A DNA stretch of 64,000 bases from Marimonas lutisalis (GCF_005434965.1 NZ_SKCI01000001.1:1138952-1202951); one strand, 5' to 3'. Shown: positions 16,493-26,782, counted from the first letter of the stretch. Numbers and translations are program-made. Notes: generated by a model from the sequence alone, not told the origin.

Positions 16493-17251
16493 ATGGCAAG
16501 GCGCAAGAAGATTTACGAAGGCAAGGCCAAAACCCTGTTCGAAGGGCCCGAGCCCGGAACGATCGTCCAGTATTTCAAGGATGACGCGACCGCGTTCAAC
16601 GCGGAAAAGCGCGATGTCATCGAAGGCAAGGGCGTGCTCAACAACATGCTGAGCGAGTTCTTCATGACCGGGCTGAGCAATATCGGCGTGCCCAACCATT
16701 TCATCCGCCGCCTGAACATGCGCGAGCAACTGGTGCGCGCCTGCGAGATCATCCCGCTGGAGGTGATCGTGCGCAATTTCGCCGCCGGGAGCCTGTCGAA
16801 GCGGCTGGGAATCGAGGAAGGCACGCCGCTGCCGCGACCGATCATCGAATACTGCTACAAGGACGACAAGCTGGGCGATCCGCTGGTGGCGGAAGAGCAT
16901 ATCGCCGCCTTCGGCTGGGCCAGCCAGCAGGACATGGACGACATCGTGAGCCTGGCGCTGCGGGTCAACGACTTCATGTCGGGTGTGCTTTATGGCGTGG
17001 GCATCAAGCTGGTGGACTTCAAGATCGAGATCGGCCGGGTTTACGAGGGAGATTTCCAGCGGCTGATCGTGGCCGATGAAATCAGCCCCGACAGCTGCCG
17101 GCTGTGGGATATGGAGACGGGCCAGAAGCTGGACAAGGACGTGTTCCGCCGCGACCTGGGGTCACTGACCGATGCCTATTCGGAAGTGGCCAAGCGGCTG
17201 GGCGTGATGCCCAAGGGCGCGACGCCGATGAAGCCGACGCTGATCAATTGA
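16493..17251 (+). CDS. purC: Phosphoribosylaminoimidazole-succinocarboxamide synthase
   Basis: PurC joins CAIR and aspartate with ATP to make SAICAR. The 252-residue protein starts '[18 protein letters not shown]', the standard SAICAR synthetase opening, and has '[12 protein letters not shown]', 'VDFKIEIGR' and '[14 protein letters not shown]', which form the ATP- and substrate-binding core. The start follows AAGGAG. It leads a run purC-purS-alcohol dehydrogenase-purQ on the same strand. Confidence 0.97.
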   Translation: MARRKKIYEGKAKTLFEGPEPGTIVQYFKDDATAFNAEKRDVIEGKGVLNNMLSEFFMTGLSNIGVPNHFIRRLNMREQLVRACEIIPLEVIVRNFAAGSLSKRLGIEEGTPLPRPIIEYCYKDDKLGDPLVAEEHIAAFGWASQQDMDDIVSLALRVNDFMSGVLYGVGIKLVDFKIEIGRVYEGDFQRLIVADEISPDSCRLWDMETGQKLDKDVFRRDLGSLTDAYSEVAKRLGVMPKGATPMKPTLIN

Positions 17252-17261
17252 GACCGGGGGC

Positions 17262-17281
17262 GGCCGGGCCCGGGCCCGGCC
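17262..17281. repeat. 20-bp perfect GC palindrome between purC and purS
   Basis: A perfect inverted repeat of GGCCGGGCCC with its complement occupies most of the 55-base gap. It has no U-tract, so it is not an ordinary terminator; it could slow ribosomes or affect mRNA processing inside the operon. Confidence 0.75.
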
Positions 17282-17306
17282 CAGGAAAGATGCAGGGGAA
17301 TTGGGC

Positions 17307-17534
17307 ATGAAAGCCAAGGTTTACGTGATGCTGAAACAGGGCGTGCTGGATCCGCAGGGCGAGGCGGTACGCCACGCGCTGGGCGCGCTGGGCTTTGACG
17401 GGGTCGAGGGGGTGCGCCAGGGCAAGGTGATCGAGCTGGACCTGGCCGAGGGCACCACCGAGGCGACCGTGAAGGAGATGTGCGAGAAGCTGCTGGCCAA
17501 CACGGTGATCGAGAGCTACCGCATCGAGATGTGA
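17307..17534 (+). CDS. purS: Phosphoribosylformylglycinamidine synthase subunit PurS
   Basis: PurS is the small bridging subunit of FGAM synthase, linking PurQ (glutaminase) and PurL (synthase) for ammonia transfer. The 75-residue chain 'MKAKVYVMLKQGVLDPQGEA' is full-length and typical. The ATG at 17307 follows AGGGGA; a TTG two codons earlier is less likely. PurQ is encoded 1.1 kb downstream, while purL is 14 kb away on the other strand. Confidence 0.96.
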   Translation: MKAKVYVMLKQGVLDPQGEAVRHALGALGFDGVEGVRQGKVIELDLAEGTTEATVKEMCEKLLANTVIESYRIEM

Positions 17535-17561
17535 ACCCGGCCGACGGGGGGGATCGACAGG

Positions 17562-18605
<1,044 letters not shown>

Positions 18606-18620
18606 GAGGAGCCCGAGCCC

Positions 18621-19289
18621 ATGCATGCTGCCGTTATCGTTTTTCCCGGATCGAACTGTGACCGGGACCTTGCCGTGGCCTTCGAAAAGGCCGGCGCCAA
18701 GGTGAGCATGGTCTGGCACAAGGATACCGAGCTGCCCGCGGGCGTCGATATCGTGGGGATCCCCGGCGGCTTCTCGTTCGGCGACTACCTGCGCTGCGGG
18801 GCGATTGCCGCCAATTCGCCGATCTGCCAGTCGGTGGTGCGTCATGCCGAGCGCGGCGGTTATGCGCTGGGCATCTGCAACGGGTTCCAGGTGCTGACCG
18901 AAACCGGGCTGCTGCCCGGCGCGCTGCGGCGCAACGCCAACCTGAAATACATCTGCAAGCCGGTGAAGTTGCGGGTGGAGGCGTGCGATACGGTTTACCT
19001 GAAGGGCTATGAGCCGGGGCAGGAGATCACCATCCCGATCGCGCATCACGACGGCAATTATTATGTCGATGACGCGAAGCTGGCGCAGCTGAAGGACGAG
19101 GGGCGCATCGCGTTTACCTATGTCGACAATCCGAACGGCTCGGTCGCGGATATCGCGGGCGTGGTGTCGAAGAACCGCCGGGTGCTGGGGATGATGCCGC
19201 ACCCTGAGCGCATGGCCGAACCGGCCCATGGTGGCACCGATGGCCGCGCGATGTTCGAGGGGCTGATGGACGCGCTGGCCACCGCGTGA
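18621..19289 (+). CDS. purQ: Phosphoribosylformylglycinamidine synthase subunit PurQ
   Basis: PurQ is the glutaminase subunit of FGAM synthase. The 222-residue class I amidotransferase shows the nucleophile Cys in 'LGICNGFQVL' and the His-Glu pair in 'MMPHPERMAEP'. 'FPGSNCDRD' near the start is typical. GAGAGGAG lies upstream of the ATG. It ends the pur run; the 133 bases after it, to dctB, contain no recognised gene. Confidence 0.97.
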   Translation: MHAAVIVFPGSNCDRDLAVAFEKAGAKVSMVWHKDTELPAGVDIVGIPGGFSFGDYLRCGAIAANSPICQSVVRHAERGGYALGICNGFQVLTETGLLPGALRRNANLKYICKPVKLRVEACDTVYLKGYEPGQEITIPIAHHDGNYYVDDAKLAQLKDEGRIAFTYVDNPNGSVADIAGVVSKNRRVLGMMPHPERMAEPAHGGTDGRAMFEGLMDALATA

Positions 19290-19422
19290 CACGGTCCGGA
19301 GCGCAGCCGGATCGGCGGGAAATGGCCTGCCACGCCGCCCGGGCGGCGGAAATGAGCGGGTGAGCCCCGCCCGAGACCTGCCGCGGCTTGAGCGCCGATC
19401 ACGGGCGGCGTAGATTGCCGAT

Positions 19423-21201
19423 ATGGCCAAGGGCACCCAAAACCGCGCGAAATCGCGTTTCATCCGCACCCGTACCACGGGATGGCGGACGCGACTGGCG
19501 CTGATCACGCTGATCGTGATCGGGGTGGTGACGGTGGTTGTGACCAACCGGTTCCTGACCGACCGCTTTACCGAAACCACGCGCAACCGGGCGGAACTGC
19601 GTCTGGCGCTTTATTCCGGCAACCTTCTGAGCGAATTGCGCCGGAACGCCATCGTGCCGCAGCTTCTGGCGCGGGACCCGGCGCTGATCGGGGCGTTGAA
19701 CTCGGGCGATTTCAGCCAGTCGACGCAGCGGCTGATTTCCTTTGTCGAGGAGATCGGGGCGGCGTCGCTGATGCTTCTGGATCGCGACGGGCGCACGGTG
19801 GCGGCGACCGACCGCAACCGCCTGGGCGAGAACCATCGCCAGGCGGCCTATTTCGTGGATTCGCTTCGCTCGAACCAGACCGTGTTCACCGTGTCCGAGC
19901 GCGAGGCGGGCGGGTACAGCTTTGTCTACACACGGCGGATCGACTGGCAGGCTGAGACGCTTGGCGTGATTGCCGTCGAGGTGGATCTTCAGAAATTCGA
20001 GCGCGCCTGGGCCGGGATTTCGGACGCGGTGATCGTGACCGACACGACGGGCCGGATCATCCTGGCGACCGAGCCGCGCTGGCGCGGGCTGACCGAGGGC
20101 GAGGCATTGCAGCGCGAACCGGTGGACAGCGCCATCGAGCGGGCGATCCGGGCCACGGCGGACTGGACCTCGCTTCCGGCGGACGCCTATGTGCAGGGCG
20201 AGGCGGTGATGCGAATGGAGGGCCGGGTGGCCTTTCGCGGCTGGCGGATCGCCAGTTTCACCACCTATGCCAGCGTGCGCGAGCGGGTGAACGGCGTTCT
20301 GGCGCTGGAGATCATGGGATTCGCCATATTGCTGGCGCTGGCCTTCTATGCGCTGAGCCGCAAGACGGCGCTGCGCATGGCGCTGTTCCAGCGCGAGTCG
20401 GCAGAACTTCGCGCACTGAACGAGCGGCTGCAGCGGGAAATCGCCGAGCGGGAAAAGATGCAGGGCCAGCTGGAAGTGGCCGAGCAGACCCTGGCGCAGA
20501 GCTCGAAACTGGCGGTGTTGGGCGAGATGTCGGCGGCCGTCAGCCACGAGCTGAACCAGCCGCTGGCGGCGATGAAAACCTACCTGGCGGGCGCGGCGCT
20601 GCTGCTCAGGCGCAATCGGCCCGACGAGGCGTTGTCGTCGTTCCAGCGGATCGACGACCTGATCGAGCGGATGGGGGCGATCACCCGGCAGCTGAAGAGT
20701 TATGCGCGCAAGGGCGGCGATACGCTGACGCCTGTAAACATGGGCGATGCGGTGGTTTCGGCGTTGAGCATGATGGAGCCGCAGCTGAAACGCCGGAAGG
20801 TGCGGATCACCCGGGCGATCCCCGACCGGCCGGTCATGGTGCTGGGCGACCAGGTGCGCATCGAGCAGGTAATCGTCAACCTCTTGCGCAACGCGCTGGA
20901 CGCGATCCAGGGGGTCGAGGAGCCGGCGATCGACATCCTGCTGGCGGCGGGCGAGACCGCGACGCTGACGGTGCGCGACAACGGCCACGGGATCGACGAC
21001 CTGGAGGCGCTGTTCGAGCCGTTCTACACCACCAAGCAGCCGGGTGAGGGGGTCGGGCTGGGGCTTGCGATTTCCTCGGGGATCGTGAACGACCTTGGCG
21101 GACGGCTGACGGCGCGCAACGCCTCGGCCGGGGGGGCTGTATTCGAGATCAGGCTCCCTATCTTGGAAGACAAGGAAGACAAATCACATGCCGCGGAATA
21201 G
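19423..21201 (+). CDS. dctB: C4-dicarboxylate-type sensor histidine kinase DctB
   Basis: The 592-residue kinase has a membrane helix at about residues 24-42, a long periplasmic sensor domain (about 45-285), a second helix (about 291-311), a coiled coil, and a kinase core. His375 in 'AAVSHELNQPLAAM' is the phosphorylation site, and the ATP-binding motifs are 'NLLRNALDAI', 'VRDNGHGID' and 'GLGLAISSGI'. The layout matches DctB, which senses succinate, malate or fumarate. It is followed 30 bases later by its response regulator. The transported substrate is inferred from homology only, since no dctP/Q/M genes are in the window. Confidence 0.88.
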   Translation: MAKGTQNRAKSRFIRTRTTGWRTRLALITLIVIGVVTVVVTNRFLTDRFTETTRNRAELRLALYSGNLLSELRRNAIVPQLLARDPALIGALNSGDFSQSTQRLISFVEEIGAASLMLLDRDGRTVAATDRNRLGENHRQAAYFVDSLRSNQTVFTVSEREAGGYSFVYTRRIDWQAETLGVIAVEVDLQKFERAWAGISDAVIVTDTTGRIILATEPRWRGLTEGEALQREPVDSAIERAIRATADWTSLPADAYVQGEAVMRMEGRVAFRGWRIASFTTYASVRERVNGVLALEIMGFAILLALAFYALSRKTALRMALFQRESAELRALNERLQREIAEREKMQGQLEVAEQTLAQSSKLAVLGEMSAAVSHELNQPLAAMKTYLAGAALLLRRNRPDEALSSFQRIDDLIERMGAITRQLKSYARKGGDTLTPVNMGDAVVSALSMMEPQLKRRKVRITRAIPDRPVMVLGDQVRIEQVIVNLLRNALDAIQGVEEPAIDILLAAGETATLTVRDNGHGIDDLEALFEPFYTTKQPGEGVGLGLAISSGIVNDLGGRLTARNASAGGAVFEIRLPILEDKEDKSHAAE

Positions 21202-21231
21202 GCGGCGGGTGGCATCGGAGGACCATGTGCG

Positions 21232-22569
21232 ATGGCCAAGGCAATGAAAATCGCGATCGTCGACGACGAGCAGGATATGCGCCAGTCGATCAGCCAGTGG
21301 CTGGCGCTGTCGGGCTATGACACCGAAACATTCGCCAGCGCCGAGGATGCGCTCAAGAAGCTGGGCGCGGATTACCCGGGGATCGTGATTTCGGACATCA
21401 AGATGCCGGGTATGGATGGCATGCAGTTCCTGAAGAAGCTGATGGGCCAGGACAGCGCGCTGCCGGTGATCATGATCACCGGGCATGGCGATGTGCCGAT
21501 GGCCGTTGAAGCGATGCGCGTTGGCGCGTTCGATTTTCTGGAAAAACCGTTCAATCCCGACCGGATGACCGAGCTGGCCAAGAAGGCCGCAAATGCGCGC
21601 CGCCTGACGCTGGACAACCGGGCGCTGCGCAAGGAGCTGTCGGATGGCGGGCAGCTGATGAAGAAGCTGATCGGCGCGAGCCCGGTGATGGAACGGCTGC
21701 GCGAGGATATCCTGGACCTGGGACAGGCCGATGGCCATGTGCTGATCGACGGCGAGACCGGTACCGGCAAGACGCTGGTTGCGCATGCGCTGCACGCGGT
21801 GGGCGCGCGCGCGGGCAAGAAATTCGTGCTTCTGACCTGCTCGGCCTTCGAGGAAGACGCGCTGATGAAGCGGCTTTTCGGCCCGATGCAGCCCGAGGAC
21901 AGTCAGCTGCCGGCGGTGGAAGAGGCACGTGGCGGCACGCTGGTGCTGGAAGATATCGAGACGCTGCCCGACGCGGTGCAGGCGCGGCTCTTGTCCTTCA
22001 TCAACGAAGAAGGCAGCCCGCCCGAGACCCGCATCATCGCGATTTCCAACCTGCAGGAGCAGGGCAAAACCTGTGAAGATGCGTTGCGGTCCGACCTGTT
22101 CTACCGGCTGGCGGCGCTGCGCATCACCGTGCCGCCGCTGCGCCAGCGCGGCGAGGATATCCTGACGCTCTTTACCCGGCTGAGCGAACAGTTCGCCGAG
22201 GAATACGGCTGTGACGCGCCGAAGGTGAGCGCGCAGGAGGCCGCGCAACTGTTGCAGGCGCCGTGGCCGGGCAACGTGCGCCAGCTGATCAACGTGGCCG
22301 AGCGCGCGGTGCTGCAATCGCGCCGCGGCTCGGGCTCGATCGCGTCGCTGTTGATGAGCGATCACGAGGAGATGCAGCCGGTGATGACGACGGAAGGCAA
22401 GCCGCTGAAGGAATACGTGGAAGCCTTCGAGCGGATGCTGATCGACAACACCATGCGCCGCCACAAGGGCAGCATTGCCAACGTGATGGAAGAGCTGTGC
22501 CTGCCGCGCCGGACGCTGAACGAGAAAATGGCCAAGTACGGGCTTCAGCGGTCGGATTACCTGAGCTGA
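21232..22569 (+). CDS. dctD: DctD-type response regulator lacking the sigma-54 contact loop
   Basis: The 445-residue protein has a receiver domain (phospho-acceptor Asp55 in 'IVISDIKMPGMDG', Lys105 in 'FLEKPF'), an AAA+ domain and a C-terminal Fis-like HTH (about 415-443). Walker A (GETGTGKT, 174-181) is intact, but Walker B reads 'GTLVLED' instead of the usual DE order. The GAFTGA loop expected after 'RLFG' (217) is replaced by 'PMQPEDSQ'. It therefore probably cannot remodel sigma-54 holoenzyme in the usual way. A ribosome site GGAGG precedes the ATG. Confidence 0.88.
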   Translation: MAKAMKIAIVDDEQDMRQSISQWLALSGYDTETFASAEDALKKLGADYPGIVISDIKMPGMDGMQFLKKLMGQDSALPVIMITGHGDVPMAVEAMRVGAFDFLEKPFNPDRMTELAKKAANARRLTLDNRALRKELSDGGQLMKKLIGASPVMERLREDILDLGQADGHVLIDGETGTGKTLVAHALHAVGARAGKKFVLLTCSAFEEDALMKRLFGPMQPEDSQLPAVEEARGGTLVLEDIETLPDAVQARLLSFINEEGSPPETRIIAISNLQEQGKTCEDALRSDLFYRLAALRITVPPLRQRGEDILTLFTRLSEQFAEEYGCDAPKVSAQEAAQLLQAPWPGNVRQLINVAERAVLQSRRGSGSIASLLMSDHEEMQPVMTTEGKPLKEYVEAFERMLIDNTMRRHKGSIANVMEELCLPRRTLNEKMAKYGLQRSDYLS

Positions 22570-22573
22570 CAGG

Positions 22574-23557
22574 TCAGCCCGAGGGCAGGAGCGAAAGCAG
22601 GATTTGGGTGAGCTCTGCTGCGTCGCCTGCCGTGATCCAATCACTGAAATCTCTTCCGGTGTTTGTCGTCTTGTCGCCGAATTTGACCCCGGTGATCGCG
22701 CCGGTCCAATGCGTTGCGTTCAAAAAGCTGAGCGGGACACTGTATTTGGCGTTAATCGCATCAGTTTTGCGGTAGACAACGCGTGGGCTGACGGCGTGGG
22801 GCGCCATGACCGTAATCGTCGTGACACGGAGTGCATATGTGCTTGCAGGTCGGTTGGCGCGGTCATGGTCGTAGTCGCGCATGAGCAGCAGATCGGCCTG
22901 GTCGGGGCTGGGCACGCGTGTCACGCACATGGTTTGCCCGGTATTCATCTGCAGTTTCTGTTTTCGCCCGAGATTTTGTTTTCTGAAGTTGTATTCGTTC
23001 TTGCAGCGTTCTCCGTCAAAGGGGGTGAGCATGAAGCTTTTGCTGACCCCAGGCAGAGAAAGATCGCCGGCGACGGGTTCGGTCAGGATGCTGACGATGG
23101 CATTTGTCTTTGTCTTGAGAAGCATCTCGCAGAGCGTGTTGCAAACATAGGCGTCGCGAATGCCCGCCAGCGCGATGGAAAGCCCGCGCGCCTTGACGGT
23201 TTTTGGGGCGATGTCCTTGGCGGTGATCGATGCGCCGTAGGACGCGTAGATTCCGTTGGCAATCACCGGATACCCAAAGCCCACCCCGAAAACGAGAAAT
23301 GCTGCGAAGGGAGCGCGCATCCGCGAGAGCCGTGGAACTGCTCCGAGGACCAGGTCGGTAAACAGGAAGACCCCGAGAAACCACGTTGCGGCCGGAATGT
23401 TCTTGATGACCCAGAAGTATAGTAGACCACCATAGGGAATGTTCCGGCTAAAGTAGGTGGGGGTCGCAATGCCACCCAGAGAAATAAACAGGGTGGCGAG
23501 GCAAAGTAGGGAGAAAAGCAGCCAGGCAAACAGGCGGAAACTCATACGTGCAAGCAT
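22574..23557 (-). CDS. Hypothetical membrane protein with a periplasmic or cytoplasmic C-terminal domain
   Basis: A 327-residue protein has three or four membrane helices in its first 130 residues ('FAWLLFSLLCLATLFI', 'WFLGVFLFTDLVLGAV', 'FAAFLVFGVGFG') and then a soluble domain of about 190 residues. That domain holds several cysteines ('VCNTLCEMLL', 'ERCKNEY', 'TMCVTRV'). I do not recognise it. The ATG at 23557 follows AAGGA; the longer reading has a poor N-terminus. Lower GC than dctD and rne suggests a less resident gene. It is convergent with dctD, 4 bases between stops. Confidence 0.65.
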   Translation of the reverse strand: MLARMSFRLFAWLLFSLLCLATLFISLGGIATPTYFSRNIPYGGLLYFWVIKNIPAATWFLGVFLFTDLVLGAVPRLSRMRAPFAAFLVFGVGFGYPVIANGIYASYGASITAKDIAPKTVKARGLSIALAGIRDAYVCNTLCEMLLKTKTNAIVSILTEPVAGDLSLPGVSKSFMLTPFDGERCKNEYNFRKQNLGRKQKLQMNTGQTMCVTRVPSPDQADLLLMRDYDHDRANRPASTYALRVTTITVMAPHAVSPRVVYRKTDAINAKYSVPLSFLNATHWTGAITGVKFGDKTTNTGRDFSDWITAGDAAELTQILLSLLPSG

Positions 23558-23689
23558 TTGATGGGTCCTTGTGCGTTTCGTGAACCGTGCTTGTTCTTTT
23601 TGTGAGAAGTTAGGCCGAAACCTGAAATAAGTTTGTTGCGTCGCGTCGCAGGAACCACCGACGAACGGGGTCAAGCGTTCGATTAGCCA

Positions 23690-23719
23690 TTGTAATCGGT
23701 CCATCCATGGCCTTATGTA
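23690..23719 (+). promoter_or_regulatory. Possible promoter of rne
   Basis: TTGTAA (23,690-23,695), an 18-base spacer and TATGTA (23,714-23,719) resemble a sigma-70 promoter facing rne. A transcript from about 23,727 would have a leader of about 350 bases. Confidence 0.35.
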
Positions 23720-23726
23720 ATGGGAG

Positions 23727-24075
23727 CGGCAAAGTGTGTGTTTCCACTTGCCGAGAGAGTTTCACTGTCAGGACCCGGTGCAGGCCAACGAGCCGGCACG
23801 TTCGGACAGGATGAATGGGCCCCACGGGGCCGGAAGAACGGTCCGCCACCCCCAACGGGCGGGTGCTCCGGACTAATGAACGGGTTGTGGTTTCGCGGAA
23901 GCGGCTGCAGCCGGAGAAGAACCGCGATGAAGCGCGCGAGATCATTGAGAGTGAGAGCAGGGGGCCCCAAGGCCCGGTGCTGTCGCGCGCCGTCCATCGC
24001 CAGAATCAGCCACGCAACCAGAACCGCTGCGCCCCCCGGGGCGGGGGCGGGACTGCGCGCGTGCGAATGGACAAC
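23727..24075 (+). promoter_or_regulatory. Long 5' leader of rne
   Basis: The 518-base gap between the unknown membrane gene and rne contains no credible gene. The part nearest rne has several potential stems, including GGCCCC/GGGGCC at 23,818-23,831 and a GGGGGCCCC segment near 23,962. In E. coli the rne leader of similar length mediates autoregulation by RNase E. A similar role here is inference. Confidence 0.45.
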
Positions 24076-26757
24076 ATGGCCAAGAAAATGCTTATCGATG
24101 CCACCCACGCGGAAGAGACCCGCGTCGTGGTGGTTGACGGAAACAAGGTTGAGGAGTTCGACTTTGAATCCGAGAACAAACGCCAGCTTGCCGGCAATAT
24201 CTATCTAGCAAAAGTTACCCGGGTCGAACCGTCGCTGCAGGCGGCATTCGTCGACTATGGCGGCAACCGCCACGGTTTCCTGGCCTTTTCCGAGATTCAC
24301 CCCGATTACTATCAGATCCCGGTCGCCGACCGCGAGAAGCTGATGGAAGAAGAGCGCGCCTATGCCGAGGCAATGAAGGCGCGCGAGGAAGAGGAAGAAA
24401 AGAAGCCCCGCCGCAGCCGCCGGTCGTCGAGAAAGTCGAAGGCCGCGCAGGTCGAGAGCGAGGACGCGGTCGAGACCAGGGAGATCGACGAGGGCGGGAT
24501 CGCCGGGATGGAAACCATCGACCTGGCCGGGGACGAGGTGCCCGAGGGCACGTCGCCCATCGACCTGGTCGAGGAAACGCCGGTGGAAGAGCCCGAGACC
24601 GGTGATGACGAGGCCGAAAGCCGCGAGGCAGACGAGGCCGAGACCGAAACCGAGGCCGAGGCGGCCGACGAGGACGAGGAAGACGCGACCGCCGCGGATG
24701 CCGCCGAGAAGGATGACAGCATCGAGTCGGTTGCCGACGACGATGACCAAGAGGACATCCGCCCGCCGCGCAAGCCGCGCCCGCGCCGCTACAAGATCCA
24801 GGAAGTGATCAAGGTGCGCCAGATCCTTCTGGTGCAGGTCGTCAAGGAGGAGCGCGGCAACAAGGGTGCGGCGCTGACCACCTATCTGAGCCTGGCCGGG
24901 CGCTATTGCGTGCTGATGCCGAATACCGCGCGCGGTGGCGGAATCTCCCGCAAGATCACCAATGCCGCGGATCGAAAGAAGCTGAAAGAGATCGCAGGCG
25001 AGATCGACGTGCCGCAGGGCGCGGGGCTGATCATCCGCACGGCGGGCGCGAAGCGCACCAAGAGCGAGATCAAGCGCGACTACGAATACCTGCAGCGCCT
25101 GTGGGAGCAGATCCGCGAACTGACGCTGAAATCCATCGCGCCGGCGAAGATCTATGAAGAGGGCGACCTGATTAAGCGGTCGATCCGCGACCTTTACAAT
25201 CGCGACATCGACGAGGTTCTGGTCGAAGGCGAGCGCGGCTATCGCATCGCCAAGGACTTCATGAAGATGATCATGCCGTCGCATGCCAAGAACGTGAAGA
25301 ACTACCAGGACGCGCTGCCGCTGTTCGCACGCTACCAGGTCGAGAGTTATCTGAGCGCGATGTTCAACCCGACGGTGCAGTTGAAATCGGGTGGTTACAT
25401 CGTGATCGGCGTGACAGAGGCGCTGGTGGCGATCGACGTGAACTCAGGGAGGGCCACCAAGGAAGGCTCGATCGAGGAAACCGCGCTGAAGACCAACCTG
25501 GAGGCCGCCGAGGAGGTGGCCCGCCAGCTGCGCCTGCGCGACCTGGCCGGCCTGATCGTGATCGACTTCATCGACATGGACGAGCGCCGCAACAACAACG
25601 CGGTCGAGAAGCGTCTGAAAGACAAGCTCAAGACAGACCGCGCGCGTATCCAGGTGGGCCGGATCAGCGGTTTCGGCCTGCTGGAGATGAGCCGCCAGCG
25701 GTTGCGCCCGGGCATGATCGAAGCCACCACCCAGCCGTGCCCGGCCTGTCACGGCACCGGCCTGATCCGCTCGGACGATAACCTTGCGCTGTCGATCCTG
25801 CGCCAGATCGAGGAAGAGGGCACGCGGCGCCGTTCGCGCGAGGTGCTGGTGAAATGCCCGGTGGGCATCGCCAACTTCCTGATGAACCAGAAGCGCGAGC
25901 ATATCGCGCAGATCGAGGCGCGCTATGGGTTGAGCGTACGGGTCGAGGGTGACCCGATGCTGATTTCGCCCGATTTCAGCATCGAGAAGTTCAAGACCGC
26001 TACGCGGGTCGTGCCCGAGGCCACCGCGCCGGTTGTGTCGGTCGACACATCGTTGATGGAGGAGATCGACAACGACGCGATCGAGGCCGAGGATACCGTC
26101 AAGCCGGAGGAGGATGAGGGCGAACAGAAGCCCAAGAAGCGCCGCCGCCGCCGCCGTCGCCGGTCGAAATCGTCGCAGAACGGCGAAAACGGCGAGAACG
26201 GCAACGGCGATCAGGGGGAAGAGACTGTTGCCGAGGGTGGCAAGGCCGAGGCTGAGGAGGCCAAGCCCGTAGAGGAAACCCCGGCCGAGGCCGAAGAGAC
26301 CAAGCCCGCCGAGGAAGCGGAGAGCAAGCCGAAATCCAGATCGCGCCGCTCCTCGTCGAAATCGAAGGCCACGGATAAGGAAGCCGAGGAGGTCAAGGAG
26401 GCTGAGGAGGCGAAACCTGCAGCGGAAGAGGCCGAGGAGAAGCCGAAGAAGACGCGCAGCCGTGCCAAACCGAAGCCCAAGGCCGAGGAGAGCGCCGAAG
26501 AGGCCAAGGGCGAAGACGCGGCCGCCGAGCCAGCGCCGGAAGCCGTGGCCGAGGAGAAGCCGAAGAAGACGCGCAGCCGTGCCAAGCCAAAGCCCAAGGC
26601 CGAGGAAGAGCCAAAGCCCGAGCCCGTGGCCGAAGTCGAACCCGCAGCGGCCATGGCCGGGACCGGTAACGACGCGGTCGTGACCGCCGAGGCCGAAGCC
26701 GAGGCCGAGCCGGACAAGCCCAAGAAAAAGGGCTGGTGGTCGCTGGGCCGGGGGTAG
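24076..26757 (+). CDS. rne: Ribonuclease E
   Basis: RNase E is the main endonuclease of mRNA decay and rRNA/tRNA processing and the platform of the degradosome. The 893-residue protein has an S1 RNA-binding domain split by an acidic, low-complexity insert (about residues 90-238), the catalytic Asp454 ('AIDVNSG') and Asp497 ('VIDFID'), and the zinc-link cysteines in 'CPACHGTG' (555/558). The tail, from about residue 640, is disordered and Glu/Ala/Lys-rich. It ends 'KKKGWWSLGRG', an aromatic end common in alphaproteobacteria. The ATG at 24076 fits the conserved 'MAKKMLIDATHAEETRV'. Confidence 0.95.
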   Translation: MAKKMLIDATHAEETRVVVVDGNKVEEFDFESENKRQLAGNIYLAKVTRVEPSLQAAFVDYGGNRHGFLAFSEIHPDYYQIPVADREKLMEEERAYAEAMKAREEEEEKKPRRSRRSSRKSKAAQVESEDAVETREIDEGGIAGMETIDLAGDEVPEGTSPIDLVEETPVEEPETGDDEAESREADEAETETEAEAADEDEEDATAADAAEKDDSIESVADDDDQEDIRPPRKPRPRRYKIQEVIKVRQILLVQVVKEERGNKGAALTTYLSLAGRYCVLMPNTARGGGISRKITNAADRKKLKEIAGEIDVPQGAGLIIRTAGAKRTKSEIKRDYEYLQRLWEQIRELTLKSIAPAKIYEEGDLIKRSIRDLYNRDIDEVLVEGERGYRIAKDFMKMIMPSHAKNVKNYQDALPLFARYQVESYLSAMFNPTVQLKSGGYIVIGVTEALVAIDVNSGRATKEGSIEETALKTNLEAAEEVARQLRLRDLAGLIVIDFIDMDERRNNNAVEKRLKDKLKTDRARIQVGRISGFGLLEMSRQRLRPGMIEATTQPCPACHGTGLIRSDDNLALSILRQIEEEGTRRRSREVLVKCPVGIANFLMNQKREHIAQIEARYGLSVRVEGDPMLISPDFSIEKFKTATRVVPEATAPVVSVDTSLMEEIDNDAIEAEDTVKPEEDEGEQKPKKRRRRRRRRSKSSQNGENGENGNGDQGEETVAEGGKAEAEEAKPVEETPAEAEETKPAEEAESKPKSRSRRSSSKSKATDKEAEEVKEAEEAKPAAEEAEEKPKKTRSRAKPKPKAEESAEEAKGEDAAAEPAPEAVAEEKPKKTRSRAKPKPKAEEEPKPEPVAEVEPAAAMAGTGNDAVVTAEAEAEAEPDKPKKKGWWSLGRG
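26431..26607 (+). repeat. Duplicated 60-bp coding segment in the rne tail
   Basis: Positions 26,431-26,490 and 26,548-26,607 agree at all but about three bases. They encode two copies of a Lys/Arg-rich block (EEKPKKTRSRAKPKPKAEE) separated by an acidic stretch. The blocks could be RNA-binding patches in the disordered tail. Confidence 0.85.
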
Positions 26758-26782
26758 GGCCTTTTCCACGAATGAAACGTTG

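Noticed and set aside
19399-20988. Open minus-strand reading of about 529 codons
   Set aside because: Antisense to dctB; rich in Arg, His and Gln with no motifs.
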